Of a DNA stretch of 64,000 bases, positions 1 to 9,030 are shown piece after piece. The stretch's first letter is position 1, and every line of letters starts with the position of its first letter. The translations under genes were made by a program, and so were the position numbers. The notes beneath the pieces are model-generated. The model saw only the letters and a program-made list of their open reading frames with translations. It ran no database searches and was not told where the DNA came from. Where the stretch lies: contig NZ_CP029331.1 of assembly GCF_003345255.1 (NCBI RefSeq), positions 1,302,001 to 1,366,000 of the forward strand, given 5' to 3'. Source of the DNA: Pseudothauera hydrothermalis. Its GTDB lineage: Bacteria > Pseudomonadota > Gammaproteobacteria > Burkholderiales > Rhodocyclaceae.

Positions 1-1
1 A

Positions 2-847
2 TCGGTGCGCATCGACCATCGGCCGCGCGCAGGAGAGGCGATCCGCCGTGCCGGTGAGGACATCGCCCGCGGCCAGCAGGTGCTGCCGGCAGGCATTCGA
101 CTGCGTCCTCAGCATATCGCCCTGGCTGCCGCGGTCGGCCTGGCCCGGCTGCCGGTGTATCGCCGTCTGCGGGTGGCGCTGTTTTCTACTGGTAGTGAGC
201 TGGTGATGCCGGGCGAGCCGTTGCCGCCGGGTGCCATTTACAACTCCAACCGCTACCTGCTGGGTGCGCTGCTTGCCGGGCTGGGCTGCGAGATCACCGA
301 CCTGGGCATCGTCCCGGATAACCTGGAGGCCACCCGCAAGGCCCTACGCGAAGCGGCCGAGCGTCACGACCTGATTCTGACCAGCGGCGGCGTGTCGGTC
401 GGTGAGGAAGACCACGTCAAACCGGCGGTGGAAGCCGAAGGCCGTCTGATGATGTGGAAAATCGCCATGAAACCGGGTAAACCGCTGGCTTACGGGCGGG
501 TGCACGGCGCGGCTTTCATCGGTCTGCCAGGCAACCCGGTGTCGAGTTTCGTCACCTTTCTGATGATGGTGCGGCCGTTCATTCTGACCGCTCAGGGGGT
601 GACAGAGGTGGCGCCGCAGCGGGTGAGTCTGCGTGCGGATTTCGACTGGCCCCGTCCGGATCGCCGGCGCGAATTCTTGCGCGCGCGCATCACCGAAGCC
701 GGCACTGTGGAGTTGTTCGGCAACCAGGGCGCGGCTGCGCTGCAGTCGACCGCCTGGGCCAATGGCCTGGTGGATATCGCCCCCGAACAGCCGGTGGCGC
801 GCGGCGATCTGGTTCATTTCTTGCCCTTTGGCGACTTGCTGTCATAA
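2..847 (+). CDS. moeA: Molybdopterin molybdenumtransferase MoeA (C-terminal part, cut by window start)
   Basis: The protein inserts molybdate into adenylated molybdopterin, the last step of molybdenum cofactor synthesis, in the cytoplasm. The reading frame is open from base 2 with no start of its own, so the N-terminus lies outside the window; about 281 residues are visible. The segment GEDIARGQQVLPAG fits the MoeA middle region. The MoCF/MogA-like domain follows with STGSELV, SGGVSVGEEDH and the GLPGNPVSS loop, which is diagnostic for MoeA. It ends with the usual small beta-barrel domain IV. The stop is 4 bases before moaD, so it is the first visible gene of a moeA-moaD-moaE operon. Identity is secure; only the missing start limits it. 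Confidence 0.95.
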   Translation, partial: SVRIDHRPRAGEAIRRAGEDIARGQQVLPAGIRLRPQHIALAAAVGLARLPVYRRLRVALFSTGSELVMPGEPLPPGAIYNSNRYLLGALLAGLGCEITDLGIVPDNLEATRKALREAAERHDLILTSGGVSVGEEDHVKPAVEAEGRLMMWKIAMKPGKPLAYGRVHGAAFIGLPGNPVSSFVTFLMMVRPFILTAQGVTEVAPQRVSLRADFDWPRPDRRREFLRARITEAGTVELFGNQGAAALQSTAWANGLVDIAPEQPVARGDLVHFLPFGDLLS

Positions 848-851
848 AGCC

Positions 852-1109
852 ATGAAAGAACTCAATATTCTGTATTTTGCCAGTCTGCGCGAAGCGGTCG
901 GTTGCGCAGGCGAACGCCTGCCGCTGCCCGAGGGGGTGTGTACCGTGGGCGCGCTGCGCGAACATCTGGCCGCCCGTGGCGGGGTGTGGACTGCCCTGAC
1001 CACCGGCCGCAACCTGCGGGCTGCGGTCAACCAACGCATGGTCGATGGCGATGCGACGCTCGCCCCGGGCGACGAGATTGCCTTTTTTCCGCCGGTAACC
1101 GGGGGGTGA
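852..1109 (+). CDS. moaD: Molybdopterin synthase sulfur carrier subunit MoaD
   Basis: This is an 85-residue ubiquitin-like sulfur carrier. Its C-terminal glycine is converted to a thiocarboxylate and donates sulfur to precursor Z inside the MoaD/MoaE complex. The sequence starts MKELNILYFASLREAVG and ends FFPPVTGG, with the essential Gly-Gly tail intact. An in-frame upstream extension overlaps moeA and was rejected because the ATG at 852 sits just after the moeA stop and matches the family N-terminus. moaE follows 3 bases later, so the two subunits are translated together. Confidence 0.95.
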   Translation: MKELNILYFASLREAVGCAGERLPLPEGVCTVGALREHLAARGGVWTALTTGRNLRAAVNQRMVDGDATLAPGDEIAFFPPVTGG

Positions 1110-1112
1110 GCC

Positions 1113-1568
1113 GTGTCGGTAAGTGTGCAGAAAGCGGATTTCGATGTCGGTGCGGAGATTGCTGCGTTATCGGCCGGTCGCGCCGAAGTCGGTGCGGTGG
1201 CGAGCTTCGTCGGCCTGGTACGCGACAGCGGGCAGGGCAAAAACGTGCAAGCGATGACCCTGGAGCATTATCCCGGGATGACCGAAACCGCGCTGGCCGA
1301 GATCGTCGCTCAGGCCCACCAGCGCTGGGCGCTGCTTGGGGTGCGGGTCATCCACCGCCATGGCCGGCTGCTGCCAGGCGATCGTATCGTTTTCGTTGGC
1401 GTGGCCAGCGCGCATCGAGGTGACGCCTTTGCTGCCTGCCAGTTCATCATGGACTACCTCAAAACCCGGGCGCCGTTCTGGAAGCGCGAAGAAACGCCGG
1501 ACGGCTCGCACTGGGTCGATGCGAAGGAGAGCGACGACCAGGCCGCGGCACGCTGGGAAGGTTCTTGA
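1113..1568 (+). CDS. moaE: Molybdopterin synthase catalytic subunit MoaE
   Basis: MoaE is the large subunit of molybdopterin synthase, which turns precursor Z into molybdopterin using MoaD thiocarboxylate. The protein is 151 residues, the usual family length. It starts with GTG at 1113. Recognisable family segments are GAVASFVGLVRD near the N-terminus, LEHYPGMTE, the RHGRLLPGD stretch and VASAHRGDAF. The conserved LKTRAPFWKRE segment carries the active-site lysines. It is the last gene of the operon; a hairpin terminator follows about 60 bases downstream. Confidence 0.95.
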   Translation: MSVSVQKADFDVGAEIAALSAGRAEVGAVASFVGLVRDSGQGKNVQAMTLEHYPGMTETALAEIVAQAHQRWALLGVRVIHRHGRLLPGDRIVFVGVASAHRGDAFAACQFIMDYLKTRAPFWKREETPDGSHWVDAKESDDQAAARWEGS

Positions 1569-1630
1569 TTTTGCATCGCGCGGGGACTCCCGGGGTTCGG
1601 TAACCGCCGGTTGCAGCGTGTGTGAACGCA

Positions 1631-1662
1631 CCAGGGCGCCTGTGGCGCCCTGGAAAATTTTT
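1631..1662 (+). terminator. Intrinsic terminator of the moeA-moaD-moaE operon
   Basis: A perfect 10-bp stem (CCAGGGCGCC at 1631-1640, complement at 1644-1653) closes a 3-base loop and is followed by AAAATTTTT. The T run is on the moaE side, so it terminates rightward transcription before the convergent phasin gene. Confidence 0.85.
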
Positions 1663-1692
1663 GATGCAACTTCAGCCGCTCAGCGGCGGCCC

Positions 1693-2205
1693 TCAGCGCC
1701 GGCCTTTTGGCGGCTGGGTCATGGTGCTGAAAGCCTGGAAGGCTTCGGCCGATGCGCGGGCCATTTGTTCAAAGGCGTTGCGGGTGGTGTCCATCGCAGT
1801 CTGGATGGCGGTCATGGCGTTTTGGTCGGTAATCGGCATGCCTTTGAACAGCTTTTGCATGGCGTCGAACATGTCTTGACTGCCGGTGGTCAGTTGTTCG
1901 CCGACCAGTTTGCCGACTTCGCTCTGGGTCCGTGCGGTGATCTCGGCAATCTCGCGGGCGCAGGACAGCATCTTTTCGGTGGTGGCCTGCGCGAACTGAG
2001 TGCGCAGCTCCATCAGCTCTTTCGGGTCTTTGGCCGCGCTCATTGCCTTGGCGTTTTTCACCCCGTCCTCGAACAAGGTTTTGGCCGTGGAGACCTGCAG
2101 CTCCATGATGCGCTGGGAATTCTCGATGGACATCTGCGCCAGGCGCATTGCCGCTTCGAGGTTCTTCTTTTGCAGTTCATTCATTTGGTCTTGCTTGGTA
2201 GCCAT
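1693..2205 (-). CDS. phaP: Phasin family protein (polyhydroxyalkanoate granule-associated)
   Basis: Phasins coat polyhydroxyalkanoate granules and control their size and number. This 170-residue protein is almost wholly helical and rich in Ala, Gln, Met and Glu. It has the phasin_2-type pattern of amphipathic helices, with segments such as NLEAAMRLAQMSIENSQ and TTEKMLSCAREIAEITART. There is no signal peptide and no membrane segment. The end (TQPPKGRR) is basic. It stands alone, convergent with moaE and divergent from clpB. No PHA synthase is in the window, so the granule role rests on family resemblance only. Confidence 0.85.
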   Translation of the reverse strand: MATKQDQMNELQKKNLEAAMRLAQMSIENSQRIMELQVSTAKTLFEDGVKNAKAMSAAKDPKELMELRTQFAQATTEKMLSCAREIAEITARTQSEVGKLVGEQLTTGSQDMFDAMQKLFKGMPITDQNAMTAIQTAMDTTRNAFEQMARASAEAFQAFSTMTQPPKGRR

Positions 2206-2491
2206 AACTTCTTCTCCACGCGCGCGTTGGTGTCGATGAAGGCGCTAGATGCGCCATGTTCGGACAGCGATGACGCCGGTCGGCCTCTGCAAGCCGCTCC
2301 CTCGGCCTCGCAGACAACCATAACACAATGAGATGCAAAGCTGTTGTCGACCTGATCGATGCGGGAGCGTTTGAGGTGAAAGGCTGCAGTGCGAAGGGTC
2401 TGAACCTGGGCTGGCTTGGCGTGTCCGCCCTTGAACATACTCGAACCCACCCCACATAGAGGTCAGTTCAATCTCTCAGGAAACGCCCGTC
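2206..2491. other. Divergent intergenic region between phasin and clpB
   Basis: These 286 bases hold the promoters of both flanking genes. I see one clear element, the heat-shock promoter at 2430-2457 for clpB. No convincing gene is present; short overlapping minus-strand frames here lack ribosome binding sites and family features. Confidence 0.6.
2430..2457 (+). promoter_or_regulatory. RpoH (sigma-32) heat-shock promoter of clpB
   Basis: CTTGAA at 2430-2435 is followed after 14 bases by CCCCACAT at 2450-2457. The sigma-32 consensus is CTTGAA, 13-14 bases, CCCCATNT. Both boxes and the spacing match, and the site lies 35 bases upstream of the clpB start. Confidence 0.85.
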
Positions 2492-5074
2492 ATGCGCTTC
2501 GAAAAACTCACGACCAAATTCCAGCAGGCCCTTGCCGATGCACAAAGCATCGCCGTGGGTAATGATCAACAATTCATCGAGCCGCTTCATCTACTGGCGG
2601 CGATGCTCAATCAGGATGACGGCGGCACCGTGTCGCTGTTGCAGCGTGCCGGGGTCAATGTGCCGCCGCTCAAGACCGCTCTGCAACGTGCCATCGACCG
2701 TTTGCCCAAAGTGGAAGGTCACGGCGGCGAGGTGCAAGTGGGGCGCGAGCTTGCCAATCTGCTCAATCTGGCTGACAAAGAAGCCCAGCGGCGCGGCGAC
2801 CAGTTCATCGCCAGCGAGATGTTCCTGCTGGCCTTGGCCGAGGATAAAGGTGAGGCCGGCCGGCTGCTCAAAGAGCATGGTCTGACCCGCAAGGCGCTGG
2901 AGGCTGCGGTGGATGCGGTGCGCGGCGGACAGAACGTCGGCAGCCAGGACGCAGAAAGCCAGCGCGAAGCATTGAAGAAGTATTGCCTGGATCTGACCGA
3001 GCGCGCCCGCCAAGGCAAGCTCGATCCGGTGATCGGCCGTGACGACGAAATTCGCCGCGCCATTCAAATCCTGCAGCGCCGCACCAAGAACAATCCGGTG
3101 TTGATTGGCGAGCCGGGCGTGGGTAAAACCGCCATCGTCGAGGGGTTGGCTCAGCGCATCGTCAACGATGAGGTGCCCGAAACCCTGAAAGGCAAAAAAG
3201 TGCTGTCGCTCGACATGGCTGCGCTGCTGGCCGGGGCCAAGTACCGCGGCGAATTCGAAGAACGCCTGAAAGCAGTGCTCAAGGACATTGCCCAGGACGA
3301 AGGCCGCATCATCCTGTTCATCGACGAAATCCACACTATGGTGGGCGCCGGCAAGGCCGAAGGCGCCATCGACGCCGGAAATATGCTCAAGCCCGCTTTG
3401 GCGCGCGGTGAGTTGCATTGCATCGGCGCCACCACGCTGGATGAATATCGCAAATACATCGAAAAGGATGCCGCGCTGGAGCGCCGCTTCCAGAAAGTGC
3501 TGGTGGATGAACCCACGGTGGAGTCGACCATCGCCATCCTGCGCGGTTTGCAGGAAAGGTACGAGGTGCACCATGGCGTGGAAATTACCGATCCGGCCAT
3601 CGTTGCCGCGGCCGAGCTCAGCCACCGCTACATCACCGACCGCTTTTTGCCGGACAAGGCCATCGACCTCATCGACGAGGCCGCCGCCCGCATCAAGATG
3701 GAGATCGACTCCAAACCGGAGGCGATGGACAAGCTCGAACGCCGGCTGATCCAGCTCAAGATCGAACAAGAGGCGGTCAAGAAAGAAACCGATGAAGCGT
3801 CGCAGAAACGTCTGTTGTTGATCCGCGAAGAGATCGACAAGTTAGAGCGTGAGTACGCCAATCTGGACGAAATCTGGCGTGCGGAAAAAGCCAGCGTGCA
3901 AGGCACTCAGCACATCAAGGAAGAGATCGAAAAATTGCGTGCGCAAATGGCCGAACTGCAGCGCAAGGGCCAGTTCGACAAACTGGCCGAATTGCAGTAC
4001 GGCAAGCTGCCGCAGCTGGAGGCTCAGCTCAAGGCGGCCGAGACGGCAGGCCGGGGCGAGCGTCAGTTCAAGCTGCTGCGTACTCAGGTGGGTGCGGAGG
4101 AAATCGCCGAAGTCGTCTCACGCGCAACCGGCATTCCGGTCTCCAAGATGATGCAGGGCGAGCGCGACAAGCTCTTGAAGATGGAAGAGCATCTACACAG
4201 CCGCGTGGTGGGCCAGGATGAAGCGGTCCGTCTGGTCTCCGACGCCATCCGCCGCTCGCGTGCGGGGCTATCGGACGAAAACCGTCCCTACGGTTCTTTC
4301 TTGTTCCTGGGGCCGACCGGGGTGGGCAAAACCGAGCTGTGCAAAACGCTGGCCGAATTCCTCTTCGATTCGGAAGAACATTTGATCCGCATCGACATGA
4401 GCGAATTCATGGAAAAGCACTCGGTGGCCCGTTTGATTGGCGCGCCGCCGGGCTATGTCGGCTACGAGGAAGGCGGCTATCTCACCGAGCAGGTGCGTCG
4501 CAAGCCTTATAGCGTGATCCTTTTCGACGAGGTGGAAAAAGCCCATCCGGATGTGTTCAACGTCCTGCTGCAGGTGCTCGACGACGGTCGCATGACCGAC
4601 GGCCAGGGGCGTACGGTGGATTTCAAAAACACTGTGATCGTCATGACCAGCAACCTGGGCAGCCAGATGATTCAGCAAATGGCCGGCGATGACTACGGCG
4701 TGATCAAGCTGGCGGTGATGGCCGAGGTGAAAACCTACTTCCGCCCCGAGTTCATCAACCGGATCGACGAAGTGGTGGTGTTCCATGCGCTCGATACCCA
4801 GCACATTGCCGGCATTGCCCGCATCCAGTTGAAGTACCTGGAGCGGCGCCTGGCACGTCTGGATATGCGTCTGGAAGTGACCGATGCCGCGCTTGCCGAA
4901 ATTGCCTCGGCGGGCTTCGACCCGGTCTACGGCGCCCGCCCGCTCAAGCGCGCGATCCAGGAACGGATCGAAAACCCGCTCGCCAAGGCTATCCTGGAAG
5001 GGCAGTTTGCCGCCAAGGACTGCATCAAGGTCGATGCGGCCGGCGGCAAGCTGAGCTTTACCCGCGCGCAGTAA
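2492..5074 (+). CDS. clpB: ATP-dependent disaggregase ClpB (Hsp104/Hsp100)
   Basis: ClpB threads aggregated proteins through a hexameric ring and works with DnaK/DnaJ/GrpE in the cytoplasm. The 860-residue protein has the full family layout. The Clp N-domain covers about residues 1-145. AAA+ domain 1 has Walker A GEPGVGKT (206-213) and Walker [10 protein letters not shown]. The long coiled-coil M domain (about 400-525, rich in Glu, Lys and Leu) is the part that separates ClpB from ClpA and ClpC. AAA+ domain 2 has GPTGVGKT near 607 and [14 protein letters not shown]. The pore loop [10 protein letters not shown] is present. The ATG at 2492 gives the canonical [10 protein letters not shown] start. 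A strong RpoH promoter lies just upstream. Confidence 0.98.
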   Translation: MRFEKLTTKFQQALADAQSIAVGNDQQFIEPLHLLAAMLNQDDGGTVSLLQRAGVNVPPLKTALQRAIDRLPKVEGHGGEVQVGRELANLLNLADKEAQRRGDQFIASEMFLLALAEDKGEAGRLLKEHGLTRKALEAAVDAVRGGQNVGSQDAESQREALKKYCLDLTERARQGKLDPVIGRDDEIRRAIQILQRRTKNNPVLIGEPGVGKTAIVEGLAQRIVNDEVPETLKGKKVLSLDMAALLAGAKYRGEFEERLKAVLKDIAQDEGRIILFIDEIHTMVGAGKAEGAIDAGNMLKPALARGELHCIGATTLDEYRKYIEKDAALERRFQKVLVDEPTVESTIAILRGLQERYEVHHGVEITDPAIVAAAELSHRYITDRFLPDKAIDLIDEAAARIKMEIDSKPEAMDKLERRLIQLKIEQEAVKKETDEASQKRLLLIREEIDKLEREYANLDEIWRAEKASVQGTQHIKEEIEKLRAQMAELQRKGQFDKLAELQYGKLPQLEAQLKAAETAGRGERQFKLLRTQVGAEEIAEVVSRATGIPVSKMMQGERDKLLKMEEHLHSRVVGQDEAVRLVSDAIRRSRAGLSDENRPYGSFLFLGPTGVGKTELCKTLAEFLFDSEEHLIRIDMSEFMEKHSVARLIGAPPGYVGYEEGGYLTEQVRRKPYSVILFDEVEKAHPDVFNVLLQVLDDGRMTDGQGRTVDFKNTVIVMTSNLGSQMIQQMAGDDYGVIKLAVMAEVKTYFRPEFINRIDEVVVFHALDTQHIAGIARIQLKYLERRLARLDMRLEVTDAALAEIASAGFDPVYGARPLKRAIQERIENPLAKAILEGQFAAKDCIKVDAAGGKLSFTRAQ

Positions 5075-5090
5075 GTCCGGCAGCGGCGGC

Positions 5091-5600
5091 CTAATGGATC
5101 GTCCGGTGCCCATCCAGGCCGAGACTCTCGGCGGTGCGTCGCGCGATGCGCCCGAGTAGGGCTTCGGCCTGCGCGCCGCCGGGCGTGCCGGTGGCCGGCA
5201 AACGATAGGTGAGATACACCCGCTGAGGTTCGGAGGGCAGGTTGTAGAGGGCCATGCTCAGCGGGCACAGCGCGATGTGGCGTGGGTTTTCCGAGGTCAT
5301 ACGCCCGGCAACCTGCGCGCTGCAAAAGGTCAAGATCACCGCGTCGCGGTAAATGTCGGCAGGGTGGCCGAGATCGGCGGCGGTGCGTTTGAGCATGTCG
5401 CCGAATTCGCTCACTGAAGCTGGCATGAGCCCCTCGGCCACGATACTGTCTTCCAGCGCCGCACGGGCATTCGCTAGATCGGTCGGCTCGAGCAGATGCT
5501 CGACGATCTGCGCCTGCGCCGCCGCGCTGAAGGCGGCCAGCAGGACGGCGGTGGCGAGTCGACGCAAAGGGCGCAGACGGTGTGCGGCTTTTTTCTGCAT
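5091..5600 (-). CDS. Exported DUF302-family protein
   Basis: A 169-residue protein with a signal peptide: basic start MQKKAAHRLRPLRR, hydrophobic core, AQA cleavage site near residue 30. The mature part resembles the DUF302 fold: an EFGDML helix region, then VILTFCSAQVAGRM, HIALCPLSMALYNLP and the strand VYLTYRLP. The two cysteines in FCSAQ and LCPLS are typical for DUF302 proteins of proteobacteria. Function is unknown; the domain occurs in periplasmic proteins and is sometimes linked to redox or metal genes. It is convergent with clpB. The pqqU-like receptor gene ends at 5608 and lies 7 bases upstream on the same strand, so the two are probably cotranscribed. Confidence 0.7.
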   Translation of the reverse strand: MQKKAAHRLRPLRRLATAVLLAAFSAAAQAQIVEHLLEPTDLANARAALEDSIVAEGLMPASVSEFGDMLKRTAADLGHPADIYRDAVILTFCSAQVAGRMTSENPRHIALCPLSMALYNLPSEPQRVYLTYRLPATGTPGGAQAEALLGRIARRTAESLGLDGHRTIH

Positions 5601-5607
5601 AGGTGTG

Positions 5608-7731
5608 CTAGAAGTGGTAGCTCAACCGAGCGCCCGCGTACCAGCTGCGCTCGGGGCCAGGTTCGTAGTAGCGACCATTGCCATCGCCGACGATGACCGA
5701 GGCGATGTGTTCGCGGTCAAAAAGGTTGTCCAGGCGCAGTAAGCCAGCCAAGGTCCAGTCGCCGTAGCGGCGTTCGACGTTTGCCCGCAGGTTGACCAGG
5801 GTGTAGGCCGGGGCGGCGCGTTCGGTGTTGGTGTCTTCCACGTACACCTTACCGCGGTAGAGTGCTTCTGCGCCCAGGGTGAGACCGGCATGCGGACTCC
5901 AGGTCAGCTCGGCATAAGCGGTGGTGGCTGGGATACCCGGCAGACGGTTGCCGGATTCTACGGTCACGCCGCGGCTGTCAAAGCTGCGGTCGTAGATGGC
6001 GCGCAGGTGGGTCAGGGCAAATTTGCCGCGCCATTGGCTGGAGAACTCGCTGTCGATCGCCACTTCGATGCCGTCACGCCGGGTGCGGGCGGCGTTCTGG
6101 AACACGGTGCGCCCGCCGCCGCTGGCAAGCACCACCAGCTCGTCGGTGCTGCGGATCTGGAAGATCGCAGCGTTGAGCGTGGTGCCGGCGGCGACCAGGG
6201 CCTTGGCGCCGATCTCGTACTGGGTGCTGCGCGCGGGCTTGAGGTCGAAGTTGAAACCGTCGGTGCCGGTCGGCCCGGAGTAGGACAGCTCGTTCATCGT
6301 CGGCGTCTCGAAACCGCGCGCGGCGCTGGCGTACAGGTTCAGGGTTGCCATCGGCCGCCAGGCAATGCCGACGGCCGGGGTGGTTTCACTGAAGCGCAGG
6401 CGGCCGCTGTCGTCCGGGTTGGCAGCGGTGACGTAGTCGTCATCCACCTCGAACTTGACCCGGCTGCGGCGCAGGCCGGCTTGCATGGTCCACGCGTCGG
6501 TCTCCCAGCTTGCCTGTAGATAGGGGTCGAGGCTGGTGACGGTGTCAGTCTCGTTTCGGCGCAGCGCCCCTTTGACTCCAAGGGTGGTGCCGACGAAGTT
6601 CTCGTAACCGCGGCGTTCATCCTGCGAGCGGTCGTAGTCAACCCCAGCAGTGACGGTGAGCGCGCCCCCCCCGATGCCGAAGATCTGGATCCAGCGCGCG
6701 CCCAGGCCGTGGAAGTCGCGGTCGAAATCAACCACGCCGCCGGCGTGGCGCGGATTGGCCTGCACGAAGGTAGGGATGGACTGATACTGAGTGACCGCGC
6801 GGGTGCCGCCGTAAGCCACCAGTTGCAAGCGCCCGCTGCCCAAGCGCTGGTCCCAGGTGGCGCCGGCTTGGCGGTGCGAGATGTGCTTGCGGGTGTTGAA
6901 GTTTAGCGCAGGCTCTTCCACCGCGCGCGGGTCGCGTTTGTAGGTGTCCCAAGTGAGGCCGAGCGGGTCTTCGCTGTCGCGCTGGCGCAGACCGCTGGCC
7001 ACCAGGGTGAGTTTGCCGTCGGCGTTGGGTTTGAGATTGAGTTTGGCGAAAACCTGGTCGCGGGTGGCGGCGCTGTGATCGCGGTAGCCCTCGGTGGCAA
7101 AGCGTGAGCCATGCACCAAATAGCCGACGCCGCCGGTTTCGCCTTCCGCCCCCAGCGCGTACTTGCGCGTGCCCCAGGTGCCGGCGATGGCGTCGCCATG
7201 TAGCCGCGGGGTGCCGGCGCCGTCGCGCGAAAAGAGCTGGATGACGCCGCCGGAATGGTTGCCGTACACCGTGGCGATCGGGCCGCGCAGCACTTCGATG
7301 CGCTCGGCAGTGTCCAGGTTGAAGGTGGCGGCCTGGCCCTGACCGTCTGGGTTGCTGGCCGGGATGCCGTCGGCGATCAACTTGACGCCGCGTACTCCGA
7401 AGGCGGCACGTGCGCCGAAGCCACGTACCGAAATTTGCAGGTCCTGCGCGTAGTTCTGGCGGTTCTGCACCACCAGGCCGGGCACTGCGGTAAGCGCCTC
7501 GGAGGCATTCACGTTGAGGTTGCCGGCCTGCACCGCCTGCATATCGACTACATCCACCGAGAAGGGCTGCCAGAAACTTTCGGCTTCGGCGCGGCTGCCG
7601 GTGACCACCACCGGGCTGAGCGGGGCAGTGGCATCTGCCGCTAGTACGGTGGTGGAGGCGAGCGCGGCCAGACAGGCGGCAAGCGGGATCAGGCTGGCCG
7701 AAGGCGCGAAGGCAGAATGGTTGAGCTTCAT
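5608..7731 (-). CDS. pqqU: TonB-dependent receptor, PqqU/YncD family (probable PQQ uptake)
   Basis: A 707-residue outer-membrane receptor with a signal peptide ending near ALAST..VLA. The TonB box lies around PVVVTGSR, the plug domain in residues 40-160, and a 22-strand barrel ends in the aromatic SYHF. It matches E. coli YncD, now called PqqU, in several distinctive places: VPGLVVQNRQNYAQDLQ, RGFGARAAFGVRG, DGIPASNPDGQGQ, TQYQSIP, RGFETPTMNELSY and GNGRYYEPGPERSW. The YncD comparison is from memory, not a search. PqqU imports PQQ in bacteria that cannot make it. Here the host carries pqqABCDE 8 kb away, so recapture of lost cofactor is a reasonable inference. Confidence 0.82.
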   Translation of the reverse strand: MKLNHSAFAPSASLIPLAACLAALASTTVLAADATAPLSPVVVTGSRAEAESFWQPFSVDVVDMQAVQAGNLNVNASEALTAVPGLVVQNRQNYAQDLQISVRGFGARAAFGVRGVKLIADGIPASNPDGQGQAATFNLDTAERIEVLRGPIATVYGNHSGGVIQLFSRDGAGTPRLHGDAIAGTWGTRKYALGAEGETGGVGYLVHGSRFATEGYRDHSAATRDQVFAKLNLKPNADGKLTLVASGLRQRDSEDPLGLTWDTYKRDPRAVEEPALNFNTRKHISHRQAGATWDQRLGSGRLQLVAYGGTRAVTQYQSIPTFVQANPRHAGGVVDFDRDFHGLGARWIQIFGIGGGALTVTAGVDYDRSQDERRGYENFVGTTLGVKGALRRNETDTVTSLDPYLQASWETDAWTMQAGLRRSRVKFEVDDDYVTAANPDDSGRLRFSETTPAVGIAWRPMATLNLYASAARGFETPTMNELSYSGPTGTDGFNFDLKPARSTQYEIGAKALVAAGTTLNAAIFQIRSTDELVVLASGGGRTVFQNAARTRRDGIEVAIDSEFSSQWRGKFALTHLRAIYDRSFDSRGVTVESGNRLPGIPATTAYAELTWSPHAGLTLGAEALYRGKVYVEDTNTERAAPAYTLVNLRANVERRYGDWTLAGLLRLDNLFDREHIASVIVGDGNGRYYEPGPERSWYAGARLSYHF

Positions 7732-7836
7732 GATCGTTAAGCACCCTGGATTTTTGATGAAGCCATTGTTGCGCCCGGTAGCGCAGATTGTCGTCGGCGC
7801 GCCGATGGCAATGGGCTAGCGAAAACCATGAGTCCG

Positions 7837-8844
7837 CTATCGTTCAGGCGCAGCGGTCCGGGATGCGGCTTTTGCCGCCACGCCCCAGTCGCAAAAATCG
7901 CCCTTCGCGGCAAATACCGCTGTCGCCGCGCGCAGCGCCATGAGCATGGCGGGGGCAAAGGGATCATGGCCCACTCCGGGAACTTCGCACATGCGGCTGC
8001 CGGGCAGGGCTGCATGTACCTGATCGGTCACCTGCGGCAGGCAGACCCGGTCGATGCTGCCACAGACGAGCGCCACCGGCAGTTCGGCCAGTTGCCCCGT
8101 ATTGGCGAGCAAGCCACCGTGTGGAATGAAGCAGTCATGGCGCAGGTAATGGGCTTGCACACGGTAGCGGGCAATCAGGGCGGCAGCCGCTGGCGAGCCG
8201 GCTGGCGGCGGCTCGGGTACTTCGGCCTCAGGCTGGCTGAGCGCAGTGTCCCAGCAACGCCAGCGCTGCGCCGCGGCCAGTGCGCTGGTTGGGTCGGGAT
8301 CATTCACCGCCTCCGCGTAGTACGCGAGCAAGTCGCTACGCCGGTCTGCAGGCGCCGGGGCGACGAAAGCCTCCCAGGCGGCCGGACGCACGCGTCGTGC
8401 GCCATGGAAAAACCAGTCTATTTCCTCCCGTGTGCCCAGGAACACGCTGCGCAGCAGCAGAGCCAGACAGGCGCCACGGTGCGCGCTGGCGTAGCTCAGC
8501 GCCAGACAAGCACCCCAGGAACCGCCGCAGACCAGCCAGCGTGCGATGCCAAGATGGCGGCGCAAGGTTTCGATATCGGCCACCAAGTGGGCAAGTGTGT
8601 TGTGTTCGGTGTGGCCCAGCGGCTTGCTGCCCCCGCAACCGCGTTGGTCGAACAACACGATGCGGTAGTGCGCCGGATCGAAGAAGGTGCGCAAACGCGC
8701 GCCGGCTCCGCTACCCGGTCCGCCGTGCAGCGAAAGCGCCGGTATGCCCTGCGGGTTGCCACTTTGTTCGAAGCGGATGCGATGACCGTCACCGGTATCG
8801 AGTAGTCCCTCGTCCCAAGGGGGGCAGGTGTTTGCAACGTCCAT
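7837..8844 (-). CDS. pip: Proline iminopeptidase (alpha/beta hydrolase)
   Basis: This 335-residue enzyme belongs to the S33 family, which removes N-terminal proline from peptides. The oxyanion motif HGGPGSG is at residues 40-46 and DQRGCGGS follows. The nucleophile elbow GGSWGACLAL has Ser109. The late histidine is in PGVGHDPF near residue 297, and the acid is probably in the CGSIDRVC segment. There is no signal peptide, so it is cytoplasmic. It lies upstream of the receptor gene on the same strand, 105 bases apart, without a visible terminator. Its link to PQQ, if any, is unknown; PqqA processing needs peptidases, but that is speculation. Confidence 0.88.
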   Translation of the reverse strand: MDVANTCPPWDEGLLDTGDGHRIRFEQSGNPQGIPALSLHGGPGSGAGARLRTFFDPAHYRIVLFDQRGCGGSKPLGHTEHNTLAHLVADIETLRRHLGIARWLVCGGSWGACLALSYASAHRGACLALLLRSVFLGTREEIDWFFHGARRVRPAAWEAFVAPAPADRRSDLLAYYAEAVNDPDPTSALAAAQRWRCWDTALSQPEAEVPEPPPAGSPAAAALIARYRVQAHYLRHDCFIPHGGLLANTGQLAELPVALVCGSIDRVCLPQVTDQVHAALPGSRMCEVPGVGHDPFAPAMLMALRAATAVFAAKGDFCDWGVAAKAASRTAAPER

Positions 8845-9030
8845 GGGTACAAATTAGCCCAAACGATGCGGTCGTTGCCGATGGCGGGTGCGAATACAGA
8901 AAATCATGAGCCGCAGCTAAGCGTTTTGATGAGGCGGTGTGCGCGATATCCCGTGACACTATCTCCAGCAAAAAATCATGTGCCCGTTCGGTTTGCGAGC
9001 GCGGCTTGCGTTCCCCTGGAGACCTTGCCT

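Noticed and set aside
8866-9030. An upstream extension of the importer binding protein
   Set aside because: The extra 55 residues precede a perfect signal peptide; the GTG at 9031 has its own ribosome site.
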